Source: Chrysogorgia sp. JL179-B06
Taxonomy: Eukaryota; Cnidaria; Anthozoa; Scleralcyonacea; Chrysogorgiidae
Reading direction: 5' to 3'
Length of the DNA: 64,000 bases
Assembly: GCA_035772405.1 (NCBI GenBank)
Contig: JAYKKM010000224.1
Location: forward strand, 4,049,501 to 4,113,500
In this document: piece by piece, positions 46,690-56,604 of the stretch
How the letters are laid out: each line of letters begins with the position of its first letter
Position numbering within the stretch: the stretch's first letter is position 1
Notes under the pieces: model-generated
Databases searched by the model: none
What the model was told of the DNA's origin: nothing
The model's input: only the letters and a program-made list of their open reading frames with translations
Made by a program: the position numbers and the translations under genes

Positions 46690-49608
46690 TTGTCGTTATT
46701 TACCGCAATGTTTTTATGGCCATGCGCATAGGAGTCAATGCCGTTGTCTAAAAGGTATCGTTTGTCATCAAAACAGGACAACAACACTTTATTAATTTCA
46801 TAACTACTGAGTTGATGTTTAACACTTCTATAATGGTCTTCATTGTGTGACGTAATTGTTTTTTGTTCAAGTAACACTTTTTTGTAATCTTCATGCTTGA
46901 TTACCTTTTTAATAATGTTCTTTCTAATTCCTTTAGCAGTTTTTCCACCACCACCACTTTCTTCAAGTAACTGTACATTTTACTGCGCAATCCAATGAAC
47001 TCAATAATTGGCACCCGAGCGCACTCATCCTTCATTTTACCAATAACTTTCTTGTTCTCTTTTAAAGAAAATGGGCTGTCCACAGGGTAGTCGCTCTTAT
47101 CGAACTTTTCACGTTCCTTCATAAAGTCAGAGTAAACGTTATCTGTAACAATTGTGTACAACAGACTGTCTGTGTCAGTAAAGTGTAATTTACAGCACCA
47201 TTCGAGTACTTTTTAATTATATAATTATAGTGGAAATCGTACATTGTCTTACTCAAGTCGAGTATACACATGCCAACGTATGCAGGCCTGTTTAATGTCA
47301 ACGTTTCTTTGGTTTATGGACCGCAACTAAGTTCTCGTTAAATATCTTACAAGACACAAACGTTGGCTTTGAAACAAGCTTCCTCAATTTCTTTGAATTG
47401 AACTGGTAACTAATCTCACATCTACACGCTTCCTCAAGTTTTCCATTGTTTTGCCAAATACGCTGTTATTCATTAACTTAAAAAAGTCCTTCTCAAAAGC
47501 GTTCTTAGCGTTAGTTCTTTTGACTGTATTAAAGTCGATATAACGGCCCAACCACTTGGACTGATCAAATACGTACTTTTCTTTGCCACTAACACTTACA
47601 TTGAACTTATTTATGATTTTCTTACAATACTCCGATAGCATATCAACCGTTATTTCCATCTTTTCAGGAGCCAACGGGTAGTCGTTGTTTAGGTCATGCA
47701 AATGGTCTGGGTATTCCAAGTCAACCTCGATTAATAACCCTTTTTACTGTCGTTACTCATTCCTTTTATTTCTTTCTCAGTTAACCATTTAAAACTTTGG
47801 CTCGTACAAATTGTTGGCGTCAAGGTACATTAAATACTTCGATGGTTGCGTTTCGTCATACCCCTTCATGTACAGGTACTTGTTATTCGCCTGTCCATGC
47901 CTGTTACTTATATAGCTCACACCACCACGCATACCTAACTCTACAAACTGAAACATATCAATGTCAGACAACAATTCAAGTTCCACTCCAGTCATTTTCA
48001 ACATAGCGTCCCAAGCCAATCCAGGTGACGTGAAATAGTGACATGGGTCTAGTTTATACTCGCGATTACACGTCTTTTTAAAGTTCTCAAAAACGTCAGC
48101 AAGTAACAACAAATCACTTTTCAAAATATAGATCGTGATAGTCACCCATATTTTCCAAGTCAAAGTAGTGCCACATGTCACAGGCGTGCTCATACGATTC
48201 TTCTGACAGCTCTTCTTCATTAAGGATGCTATAGAAGTCTTTCCGTGCTGGTAACTCGCGTTAATCGAATTTATTGAAGGAGTCCATGTAGTCGTAAGGG
48301 TATAGAACCCTTTTCTGGTCATTAACGTCAGCCCTTCACCATGGAACACCTCTGATGTGTACTTGTAAGCGTCTTGTGGTAAGTTCTTCACTAAATTATC
48401 CAAAGAGCTACTCATGAACTGATACGATACACCTTGACCGGTTTACTGTGTGTATTGTCGTAACAACAAACCAGTTTATACCCATACCCACAATCGATGT
48501 GTCTCTGGTAAGTGTTCGTGCAACTACACTCACTTGATGGCGCTACTCACTTTTCTAGTCACTGCTTCAAAGTCTGCGTACACTACAAATGACACATTCA
48601 GTTGTCTACTATAATTCTCACACTTTACTTTCGTACCTTTTGAGGCATCTTAATGGCTTGCTTTCCATTAATTACCAAACACACTTCAATGTGACATTCA
48701 AGTACAGTACCTCCGCATGACTAAAACATTGTAAACAGTACCTACAAAAGTGCTTTCTCTCTTTGTGTTCTGTTTGGCGATACATGAATTTATTAAAATC
48801 GCGAATATACACGTAGTGTCTGTTACTTGTCTTTACTCGTTATTAACAGCAAGTCCATATGGTCTTCATGTTACGTCTCCTTAAAAATGCACACAGGGAA
48901 TGGCTGTTTATCTCCATACCCACAGACGTTAATACTGATGTGTTACTTTCTCAATCGTGTTATAGTCTTTAAGTGTGCGTTTAAAAGTGCCACATACTTT
49001 GACACCCTTTGTGGATTTTTTCTAACAGGAAATTTATGTGCGAGGCGACACCGTCTAAAGCACTGGTTGTCGTCCTTATTACTCACGTTAATCAAGCCCT
49101 TTGCACTATTAACCAATTATTTAGGCAATGCAATGTAACTCGACCCATTCAAAGGTCTGTAAACCACAATATTAATGTAATGTGAGTCCACTTTGTCGAT
49201 GATCCATCCAGACCCTTCAGACAAGCACTCAGCTATCCGCGTTAACAACTGTTCTGATCCACGCTTGGCAACACGATCGATTTCACGTTCATTAACAACG
49301 ACAAACGTTTTGCTGTTAAAGTAGGCGGTCTTGTACGTACTCGAATCACGTTCCAATGCTTTCTCAAAAGTGACCTTGACTGTTTCTACCACTTTCATTC
49401 CATGGGTTATATTTAATTCACGTTTGAAAAGGTCGATGACAACACCGCAACTTGCATTTAGTTGGTTAATGTCAGTGTCATCAGTTACCTCAATTTCATA
49501 GGACCTTGTATACCCCTTTAATGCTCGATCTAGTAATCTAACTGACCAGTGTCTTTCTGAGCCATGACCATCGTCGTTTGTGGTTTGTCGTTCTTCTATA
49601 TATTTCAT
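46690..49608 (-). pseudogene. Protein-primed family B DNA polymerase (PolB), decayed
   Basis: Read on the minus strand across frame changes. From 49608 comes an N-terminal domain ending 'VVYRPLNGSSYIALPK', then 'AKGLINVSNKDD', a Cys/His segment 'KHFCRYCLQCFSHAEVL' and the exonuclease box 'YADFEA' near 48560. From 48415 the frame shows 'ILKSDLLLLADVFENF', 'DPCHYFTSPGLAWDAMLKMT', 'MRGGVSYISNRHG' and polymerase motif A 'YLDANNLY' (near 47805). The 47719-47384 frame shows 'FEKDFFKLMNNSVFGKTMEN'. Motif C 'FTDTDS' is near 47165-47185. The C terminus is near 46745-46690 ('DSYAHGHKNI'). The conserved segment before 'FDQSKWLGRYIDFNT' is deleted. Several stops and frameshifts make it non-functional. 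The motif set fits the organellar/viral protein-primed PolB group used by Polintons and linear plasmids. Confidence 0.88.
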
Positions 49609-49743
49609 GGGTCTCTTGACTATTAATTACACCACTTCAAACAAGGTGTTTATACACCCGCCCAACAATCTTAACTCGTCTTTTTGTCAGTGGATTTACA
49701 ATGGTTGTGTTCATGACTTATACTCATTCTACATATTTTTTCT

Positions 49744-50007
49744 TTAGACCGTTTGTGTTAGTTTCCACTCATGATAATATCTGTCGTGTGACTCACACCA
49801 TCCCAATTTTGGGTACACTACACCAAATAAGTTATGGTCAAACTTCTGCTTCGTTTTACCTTCTTTAAGGTCAGAGACACTTTCAAGTAACTTAATATTC
49901 CGTCGATGGCATAACCTTATGATGACAAAAATCTTGACAAGATCTTGAAAAAGATTCCAACAGATCTTGACAAGATTCCCACAGTGCTGGCTTTGGTGCA
50001 GATACAT
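49744..50007 (-). pseudogene. Small element ORF of unknown function
   Basis: 87-codon minus-strand frame just upstream of PolB. The distal part ('VSDLKEGKTKQKFDHNLFGV' then 'VYPKLGWCESHDRYYHEWKL') looks like real protein. The first 25-30 residues come from a repetitive 'aagatcttgacaagatt' stretch that is also present inverted at 52470-52552, so the original start is uncertain. Function unknown. Confidence 0.4.
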
Positions 50008-50380
50008 GTACGAATTATGTCATTGGTATCGTAGGTGTTGTGTTAAGTGGTATCACGTTTTATAAAATAACAAGTGTGCTATGCGTGTTCTGATTGGCTA
50101 ATACACGTGTTTGGATCAGGTTATCCAAACACGGGAATTTTGAGGTCGTGTCACACAAAAAGCAAATCATGCCGGCCCATCGTCGTTTTTAAACATTAAC
50201 ATTCTACATAGTTTGCACAATAACTATAAATAAAATATGGCAATATTCCATGTTAATTTTCACAAGATTTTGCAAAAATAGGCCGAAAATATATAGGAAA
50301 TTATAAGTATTTAAAGTGGACAAAGCAACGCTATTAGCGAACGAGAATTTGCGTATAATTTATGAAGGCGAAGTTTACCT

Positions 50381-50745
50381 TCAATAAAACCCCAAAAAGA
50401 CAACATTTTTATAGACATAGTCTACCAAGAAAACATGGAAATGGTGTAAAATGTTTATTTTAGTTCTCGTCGGGCAGGATATTTACGAAGAAACCATTTA
50501 TTTTGTTCCTGTAGCCAACAAAAAATCACCGAACCACACTTCGACAGTGAGAGAAAACCATTCAATAAAACCCAAAAAGACAACATTTTTATAGACATAG
50601 TCCACCAAGAGAACATGGAAAAGGTGTAAAATGTTTAATTTACCTCTCGTCGGGTAGGATATTCACGAAGAAATCATTCATTTTGTTCTTGTAGCCAACA
50701 AAAATTCACCGAACAACACTTCGACAGTGAGAGAAAACCACAAAA
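50381..50745 (+). repeat. Tandem duplication, about 180 bp unit
   Basis: 'ttcaataaaacc' 'aaaaagacaacatttttata' ... 'cttcgacagtgagagaaaac' occurs twice in a row with about 10% differences. Confidence 0.88.
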
Positions 50746-51092
50746 AGATTCTGTGTTGTAGAATATGAAGGCTAGGCAAACTCACAACATCACTTTACAT
50801 CTGCAGCAATCCAACATAAAGTTAAACGGCATATTTTTGTGATTAAATCGATCTGGAAATATATCTTTTTCATCTTTCCAAGCTGTTTTCCTGATGTTTT
50901 TACCGATCAAGCTTATTTTCGGCTCTTTGCTGTCCTCAGCGTCAATAGAAAGCTATCCATGATTGGCCGATTAGCTTAGAAGAACATGAAAGACCTCCCC
51001 TGATTGGTAGTTGATGGTTTTGGGGAGAATTGCAATGTTGATCTAATTATATTAATAACTTTTAGTGATATTTCTCTGTGGTTATTTTATAA

Positions 51093-51222
51093 AAGAAATA
51101 CCTAATGGGTTTCCGTGTTTGGATAACGTGATCCAAACACTTTTACGCTTTTCTCAAGTCTCGCAACATCCCGCGTGTTTGGATCACGTTATCCAAACAC
51201 GGAAACCCATTAGGTATTTCTT
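51093..51222. repeat. Perfect inverted repeat, 48-bp arms, 34-nt loop
   Basis: 51093-51140 ('aagaaatacctaatgggttt' ... 'atccaaacac') and 51175-51222 are exact reverse complements. Each arm ends in a 26-bp quasi-palindrome of its own. It is the right-hand end of the 50060-51225 insertion. Confidence 0.95.
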
Positions 51223-51350
51223 AAATGGTATACGACGCGCAAAGAGCCGCTTCGAGTACCACACGTCGAACCACCACACGTTGTTATTCCACACGCCGCA
51301 GGAAAAAACATTAGACACCTTGTGACAACGAAATGTGTGTATGATTATAA

Positions 51351-51566
51351 ATGGCTGTTGAACCAACTAAAAAAGAACTTATGAATGAACTTTACGAAGC
51401 GCTGTTGGTCACGGTTGGAGCTGTGATCGTTAGTATGGTGAGTAGAAGACTCTAAAATAACCATTGGGAACACCAGAGACTCTAAAAGGTACACTTCGAC
51501 TTGCTGTGGCAGTTGGCGCAGGGACGCTGTTAGTCAAGTACTTGCAGTCACAGAAAATAATTCTTA
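51351..51566 (+). pseudogene. Tiny membrane-protein ORF of the PolB element, copy 1 (frameshifted)
   Basis: Starts 'MAVEPTKKELMNELYEALLV' then a hydrophobic 'TVGAVIVSMVS', and runs to an early stop at 51452. The following frame (51464 on) continues with 'GTPETLKGTLRLAVAVGAGT' and 'LLVKYLQSQK'. A one-base loss in the 'agtagaag' region explains the break. Two hydrophobic segments joined by a basic linker suggest a small two-pass membrane protein. An inverted second copy at 52292-52102 carries a different lesion. Function unknown. Confidence 0.55.
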
Positions 51567-52101
51567 TGACTTTCCGATTCTTTGTATCTCGTGTCATTTC
51601 ATTTCATGATTTTGTCGTCACTCTGCATATGACTTCTATTCGCGTTCATTCCTTATATCAAAGTCACACAAAAAAATTACGAACCATGATTCCAACAAAC
51701 AACAATTGGTATTCCTTCATCTCCGCACTTTCATGGTAGTAATCCGCAAGTTTTGGTTTTCGAGTAAAAGTTCTTCCGTTGTACTCCACTGTTAATACGC
51801 TTCGTAGTTCATCTAATGCGTGGTTTGTGTCATTGATGTCTTTCATTAGCATCTGAAAGTTGTTGTCTAAGTCGCTGTATCTTATCGTGCTTAGCAACCT
51901 CATTTTCCTGCTACGCTTCCTTTGCTCGTGCAATTATTCTGCAGTACGGCTACGTCGCTTCATATCTTCATCGTAACCTGACAATTATTAAGCTTTGAAA
52001 ACAGAAAGCCAGCACCTGCGAAAGCCAATTAACGCATTGAAAATTCCACCAAACACAAGACTCACCATTATAACTTACGTTGATTTAAATGGATCTATCG
52101 G
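51567..52101. other. Spacer between inverted arms of the PolB element
   Basis: Unique sequence of about 535 bp between arm L (49922-50056 plus 51226-51566) and arm R (52102-52552). It holds the 89-codon minus-strand ORF. Confidence 0.7.
51664..51933 (-). CDS. Small basic ORF of the PolB element
   Basis: 89 codons: basic start ('RKRSRKMRLLSTIRYSDL'), a helical middle with coiled-coil potential ('NFQMLMKDINDTNHALDEL'), then 'VEYNGRTFTRKPKLADYYH' and a short hydrophobic end. I associate this arrangement from memory with small proteins of cnidarian PolB elements, but know no function. It lies in the spacer between the two inverted arms. The C-terminal end may be frameshifted ('GIMVRNFFV'). Confidence 0.5.
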   Translation of the reverse strand: MHEQRKRSRKMRLLSTIRYSDLDNNFQMLMKDINDTNHALDELRSVLTVEYNGRTFTRKPKLADYYHESAEMKEYQLLFVGIMVRNFFV

Positions 52102-52292
52102 AATTATTTTCTGTGACTGCAAGTACTTGACTAACAGCGTCCCTGCGCCAACTGCCACAGCAAGTCGAAGTGCACCAATGGTTCTTTTAGAGTCTTTCTA
52201 CTCACCATACTAACGATCACAGCTCCAACCGTGACCAACAGCGCTTCGTAAAGTTCATTCATAAGTTCTTTTTTAGTTGGTTCAACAGCCAT
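52102..52292 (-). pseudogene. Tiny membrane-protein ORF of the PolB element, copy 2 (internal deletion)
   Basis: Inverted copy of the 51351 ORF starting at 52292. It reads past the site of the copy-1 lesion ('SMVSRKTLKEPL') but lacks about 22 bases just after it, so the frame ends early. The two copies therefore carry independent mutations, and neither encodes the whole two-segment protein. Confidence 0.55.
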
Positions 52293-52564
52293 TTATAATC
52301 ATACACACATTTCGTTGTCACAAGGTGTCTAATGTTTTTCCTCCGGCGTGTGAAATAACAACGTGTGGTGGTTCGACGTGTGGTACTCGAAGCGGCTCTT
52401 TACGTGTCGTATACCATAACGTGATAACACTTAACACAACACCTACGATACCAATGACATAAACCGTACATGTATCTGCACCAAAGCCAGCACTGTGGGA
52501 ATCTTGTCAAGATCAGTTTGAATCTTTTTCAAGATCTTGTCAATATTTTTGTCTTCCGAAGAGG

Positions 52565-52800
52565 TGGAATGTATGTCCTTTGAAGACGGTCGCTGCGTCC
52601 AACGAGTTAAAACCTTTTGTCAATATAACGCACAAAAGACGGTTGCTGCGCTCAACGAGTTGAAACCTTTTGTCAATATAACGCACAAAAATTGTGGTAG
52701 TTTACTATAAGTCCACACGATTTTACTTTGTCTGACGCCAGACGGTTAATTTACTTCGATTACTCGTTTTTTTTGTCTTTCGAAGAGGTGGAATGTATGT
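52565..52800 (+). repeat. 53-bp tandem repeat and related direct repeats
   Basis: 'gacggtcgctgcgtccaacg' 'agttaaaaccttttgtcaat' 'ataacgcacaaaa' occurs twice (about 52586-52690), and 'cgaagaggtggaatgtatgt' occurs at 52558 and 52782. The block separates the inverted arms from the plus-strand ORF at 52903. Confidence 0.75.
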
Positions 52801-52902
52801 ACTTTGAAGAAATATAAACAGTCACACTACTGCACACATTAGAGGTCAGCGGTTACACCAAAAAGTTAACAGAACCACAACACGATAGCAATATACTGCG
52901 CG

Positions 52903-53231
52903 TTGCGCAGATACAAAAAGCGTCCGCAAAAGTTATCAATAAAATTTACTGTGAATACGAACAAAAGAGGTTGGATCAAGCGAACGCTTTCGTCACTGAC
53001 ATGCTCATCAATAAGTTCTCTAATCTATACTTGGTGGATTATAGACGCTATCGAAAACCCAGACGAACTAAACAACGAGCTACAAAAGGGCAAGTTATTG
53101 AAAAAAATGTGGAAAGTATAATTGCTATCGTAACGCCTTATCTACCTTTCTTGGGTTTATTGTCAGGTGGAATCACAACGTCGAAACATATATGTGTGAT
53201 CATTACTTTAAAAAGGATGGTGAAGTGGTAA
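52903..53231 (+). pseudogene. Small membrane-protein ORF of the PolB element (frameshifted)
   Basis: Two overlapping frames share the coding signal. The first ends 'DAIENPDELNNELQKGKLLK'; the second continues 'KNVESIIAIVTPYLPFLGLL' 'SGGITTSKH'. The hydrophobic 'IVTPYLPFLGLLSGGI' segment suggests a membrane helix. A frameshift lies between 53060 and 53110. I associate the family from memory with cnidarian PolB elements; function unknown. Confidence 0.5.
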
Positions 53232-53269
53232 ACGACAATACGTCCACTTCCACTGATACGAGTTAAACG

Positions 53270-53365
53270 TCATGGTTGTCCTGTTTCGATGACAAAAGGT
53301 ACATCTTGAACAATGGTGTGAACTCGTATACGTACGGTCACAAAAAATATTGCTGGGTTGTTAAA
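53270..53365 (+). pseudogene. Second, inverted copy of the PolB C terminus
   Basis: Plus strand reads 'SCFDDKRYILNNGVNSYTYG' 'HKK', the same C-terminal motif found on the minus strand at 46690-46800 ('SCFDDKRYLLDNGIDSYAHG'). Both ends of the element therefore carry a PolB 3' end pointing outward, so the terminal repeats once reached into the polymerase gene. Confidence 0.7.
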
Positions 53366-53412
53366 CGCTTAATAAGAACACCGCGAGTGCTGCTAAGAAA
53401 AACACTGTGACC

Positions 53413-53745
53413 TCAAGTCCGCCGCGCTTGTTGAAACGACCAGTCACGTCCACCATACCGTCTCCCCTGACCGACATAAAATATGTTGACGCTTTTCACA
53501 CGTCCGTCTTTAGTGGTAGATGGCTCGAATGTATAGTCGACTATGTCAGCGTTTGGTAAATGCTTAATGACACTCGCTTTGGCCTCATCAACCGCTGACT
53601 GAATGTTTTTGACGGCTTTGTCATAGTTCTTACCGTAGTACTCTAATTGGCTGAGGTTGTCTATATTATACACACCATATATAACTGCTTCCAAACATTG
53701 TGTAAAACTACGACAATACACCCACTGATACGTGTTAAACGCCAT
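53413..53745 (-). CDS. Small ORF of the PolB element next to the right TIR
   Basis: 110 codons from 'MAFNTYQWVYCRSFTQCLEA' through 'VKNIQSAVDEAKASVIKHLP' to 'DGRVKSVNIFYVGQGRRYGG'. No known domain is recognised. Its first codons are duplicated at the left end (plus strand near 46661, 'MALNTYQWVYCR'), where they run straight into the PolB 3' end, so the left copy was cut by a deletion. The start ATG is supported by its conservation at both ends. Confidence 0.5.
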   Translation of the reverse strand: MAFNTYQWVYCRSFTQCLEAVIYGVYNIDNLSQLEYYGKNYDKAVKNIQSAVDEAKASVIKHLPNADIVDYTFEPSTTKDGRVKSVNIFYVGQGRRYGGRDWSFQQARRT

Positions 53746-53798
53746 TTTATGAAGTTAGTTGACCTACGGTGAGTGATTCTCGTCGTCTTCACCGTAGT

Positions 53799-54112
53799 GT
53801 AGTATAGGACATGGGGGCACCGATATGCCAAGAAGATTCACACAACGTCTCAAGGTCTCATATCATCAATTTGTTACCAGACGCCCTTGGTATGGTCAAA
53901 CAGGGTATTCTATGTGAAACGACATCAAAGAATATATGCTACCCCAAATCTGGGCAATTTATCGTCTCAGATAGCGTCTTGATGAGATTCGGGTATGTCG
54001 TTTCAGAGAAATGCGACGTTTCGATGCCATGGACGTCTGGTAGGTCATGATGTTTTGTGCGAGACGTTGTACGAACCTACTGGGTGTGCCGGTGCCCCAT
54101 GTCCTATACTAC
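53799..54112. repeat. Right terminal hairpin module of the PolB element
   Basis: Begins 'gtagtataggacatgggggc' 'accga' and ends 'cggtgccccatgtcctatac' 'tac'. Inner segments pair ('cacaacgtctc' with 'gagacgttgtacga'). It is an inverted, diverged copy of 46313-46575, about 314 versus 263 bp. Confidence 0.85.
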
Positions 54113-55080
54113 ACATGAACCAGCTATATATATGCAACTGATTCCTTTTCTCGATCTGTCAAATCAATATTGACAGTAGTACAATCGAACTGGAGATACA
54201 TTTTTGACACTGCTGTTGTATGTAGAGTAGAAACCAAGAGCAAAAGTCAGATGTAACGCAAAGAGTATACTGTATTTGCTTCGTGGCCTTTGCATCGATC
54301 CATATCTTATTGCATCCCTCACACATCGAGTCTCTCGCAGTGGTTAGAGAACTTCATACAGCCTATTCTCAAATATTTCTTTCAAAACGTCCAAATCTAT
54401 GATACGTTGCTGAAGCAATTAAACGATTTATATCATCATTGTACATAACATTGAACATTCTCATTTTCTTTCATCGTGAGTAGAGCATCCGTCGCGAAAA
54501 CATAGAAGTTTTGATCACCTGTTTCTTGCGCTGATTGCTTCGTGAGGTATTTACTTTCTTCTTTGTTTTGCCAACATCTAAAATGGCGGATTTCTCAATC
54601 TCAGTAGCATCGCTTGATAAGAAATCGATGTTAAAATAACTGAAATCTATCAGAAAATGACATGAGTTGACAAAACCGGAAATATTGCTTACGCAACCAT
54701 TAGCTTTGCTAGGATGCCGCATGATCAAGGCGGAAATGGTATTGTTTTCCGCCAAGTTTCCTATCCATTCCACTCTCCATTATCTATGGTCAGTGCATGC
54801 AATTTCATCTTTTTTGTTGGTTGTATTTTTTTCATTCACAAATATTTCCTTGGTTTTTGTGGTATAAAATAGGGAATGTTGACCAGTTCATTTGTTTAGT
54901 ATTTACTTCACCAGTTTATTCTGTTGTGATTTGGCCAAACTGTCATTTTTAATTTTGCGTGTTTTTTTGTTGTAAGAATTGGTTTGTTAAATTTCTTTCC
55001 TTGTTAAACATAATGTGAACAAAACTATAACAACATAATCAATTAATTCAATTGAGTGTGTTTTCGCCTCCCCAATAAAT
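54113..55080. other. No gene recognised
   Basis: A minus-strand frame at 54471-54773 (100 codons, basic C terminus) has no domain I know. No repeats of note. Confidence 0.4.
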
Positions 55081-55081
55081 A

Positions 55082-55460
55082 AGTCCTAATATACGTATCG
55101 CAATAACCCCTCGCCCGCTCACTTTTTGATACTTTTATAGCGTAGTGCTTACAGTAGTTATTTTACTTGAATTAGGTAAATAGCCCATTCATTTGCCAAA
55201 CTGAATAGATATTCAGTTGACAATATCTCTGTGATCTTTGTGTTGTCTGAATTTAATCGTTTCATAGTACATCAAACTAAATAATTAAATAGCACATATA
55301 TATTCTAATTATTGGGTGGAGTACCTGCGGTGCATAAAATGCAAATGTATAGGGGTCCATTCAAATTGGGTTACTAAAACGTATTAGGGATTCTACCCTG
55401 ATTGTTGGTGTAGAAAGATTATAATATACAGTAAGTTGATAATTCTACCAACATTGGTAT
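55082..55460. repeat. Dispersed repeats related to 29519-29600 and 30480-30900
   Basis: 'cgcaataacccctcgcccgc' is followed by 'tagcccattcatttgccaaa', 'ttcaaattgggttactaaaa' and 'tattagggattctaccctga', parallel to the copies on the left. A short TA tract follows at 55460-55484. Confidence 0.7.
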
Positions 55461-56111
55461 ATATATATATATATATATATATACCGTAGTATATATTAGT
55501 ATATAAAGATTTCTGAGCAATATACAGAACAACTATAACATTATTGTCACTCAAGTCAAAGAGTTAATAAACGATAAAGTGAAAGGACCTTCGCTCAAGA
55601 AGACTAACGGTCTACAGACTAACGGTGTACTTTAGGTCAATACAACTTTCAAAATTAGTGACTAAAAAGCTACATTTTCGTACAGTTCGACGTATTAGAC
55701 GACACCTGGACGATTGATATATAATGGGCGAAACTTAGATGGAGATTGAAGGTTACAAAAATGTATACTGGTTTGATGTGCTTGTTTAAGTTTTAAAAGT
55801 AATGGCTATAAGCCACTGTTTAAGCCATCTGACTATTTAATGGAAACTCGGCTTTGGCTTTAGTTTTTCTGCCAAAAGGTACATAAACATGTCGCCACGT
55901 GTTAATTTTGCAAATATTTGAAATATTAGTTTCTCTATATAGTTTGGCTATATAGTTTCTCTATATAGTTTATAGTTTTACCAAGAACCCTATCGCTTAA
56001 ACATTTTTGACTCTCGGTATATTTTTGCTTGCTCTATACGTAGCATAAAAATATTACACTAAAGTGAGCTGGAAAAATCATAACATCAATGAAAACGATG
56101 TCTATACGTAC

Positions 56112-56278
56112 GGTGTTCCAGGTAGGTTCAATGTTACACTTCCTTTACACTCGCGCTGACAAGTTAGAAAACCAAGAAATCCAAGAGCAACGGCAATAAT
56201 CAGCGCAACGGTCATTCCAATTTTCAAAACTAAAGGAAGGTGCTTCGGTTCCTTCATATCATTTTGCAATGGCAGAAC
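56112..56278 (-). CDS. SLC36-like amino-acid transporter, internal exon
   Basis: Acceptor 'tttgtatatag' precedes 56278; donor GTACGT is at 56111. It encodes 'VLPLQNDMKEPKHLPLVLKI' followed by a membrane segment ('MTVALIIAVALGFLGFL') and 'CKGSVTLNLPGT' plus two bases. 'VLPL.N.Mk.P..fp.vl..gm' followed by '..GsitLNLP' is a signature of SLC36 transporters. It joins the 60578-60303 exon in phase 0 and the 42008-41839 exon in phase 2. Confidence 0.9.
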
Positions 56279-56581
56279 CTATATACAAAATAAAATTTAA
56301 ATTATAATTACCCAGTAATATAACGATACGAGGGAAGTTTAAAACGTGTTTTACTACCTTCTAGAGTGTTTTTTTTAATGTCCTGATTGCCGTTATAATT
56401 CGATAATGGCACTGTCGCAACGTCTTTAAATTTCTTTTATAAAATAATGTTTTTGATTGTAAATAAAGCCATTACTAATACTTCTGCTTAACTGCCTTAC
56501 GAAGCACTTGTTATACTCTAGCGTAAATATATATATATATACCTTGGTAAACAAGGCCCTTAAAATTACAGGTGACATTTG

Positions 56582-56604
56582 TAGATAGATAGATAGATAG
56601 ATTT
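56582..56604. repeat. (TAGA)n microsatellite
   Basis: About five copies; probably the 3' tail of the minus-strand non-LTR fragment that follows. Confidence 0.85.

Larger units (their letters stand above)
50060..51225. mobile_element. 1.17 kb insertion inside the left inverted arm of the PolB element
   Basis: The uninterrupted inverted copy at 52400-52450 shows that 'tatcacgtt' and 'tggtatacgac' were adjacent. Here they are separated by about 1.17 kb. The insertion has 'tttataaaataac' near its left end and the complement at about 51081-51093. It carries a quasi-palindrome 'gtgtttggat..NN..atcc' 'aaacac' at 50107-50132, 51115-51140 and 51175-51200, and a tandem duplication of about 180 bp (50381-50740). 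No coding region recognised. Confidence 0.65.
46313..54112. mobile_element. 7.8 kb TIR-bounded element with protein-primed DNA polymerase B and tiny ORFs
   Basis: The two ends are inverted copies. The outer tip 'gtagtatag.acatgggg' is at 46313, with its complement ending at 54112. Similarity includes the terminal hairpin modules, 'ccgtaggtcaa.taacttca' and the start of a small gene ('cgcttaacacgtatcagtgg'). Contents on minus: PolB (49608-46690) and ORFs at 50007-49744, 51933-51664 and 53745-53413. On plus: ORFs at 51351 and 52903. No integrase, packaging ATPase or capsid gene is recognisable, so it is smaller than a full Polinton/Maverick. A PolB-only relative, a deletion derivative or a separate lineage are all possible. 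It lies in an intron of the SLC36-like gene. Confidence 0.72.
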
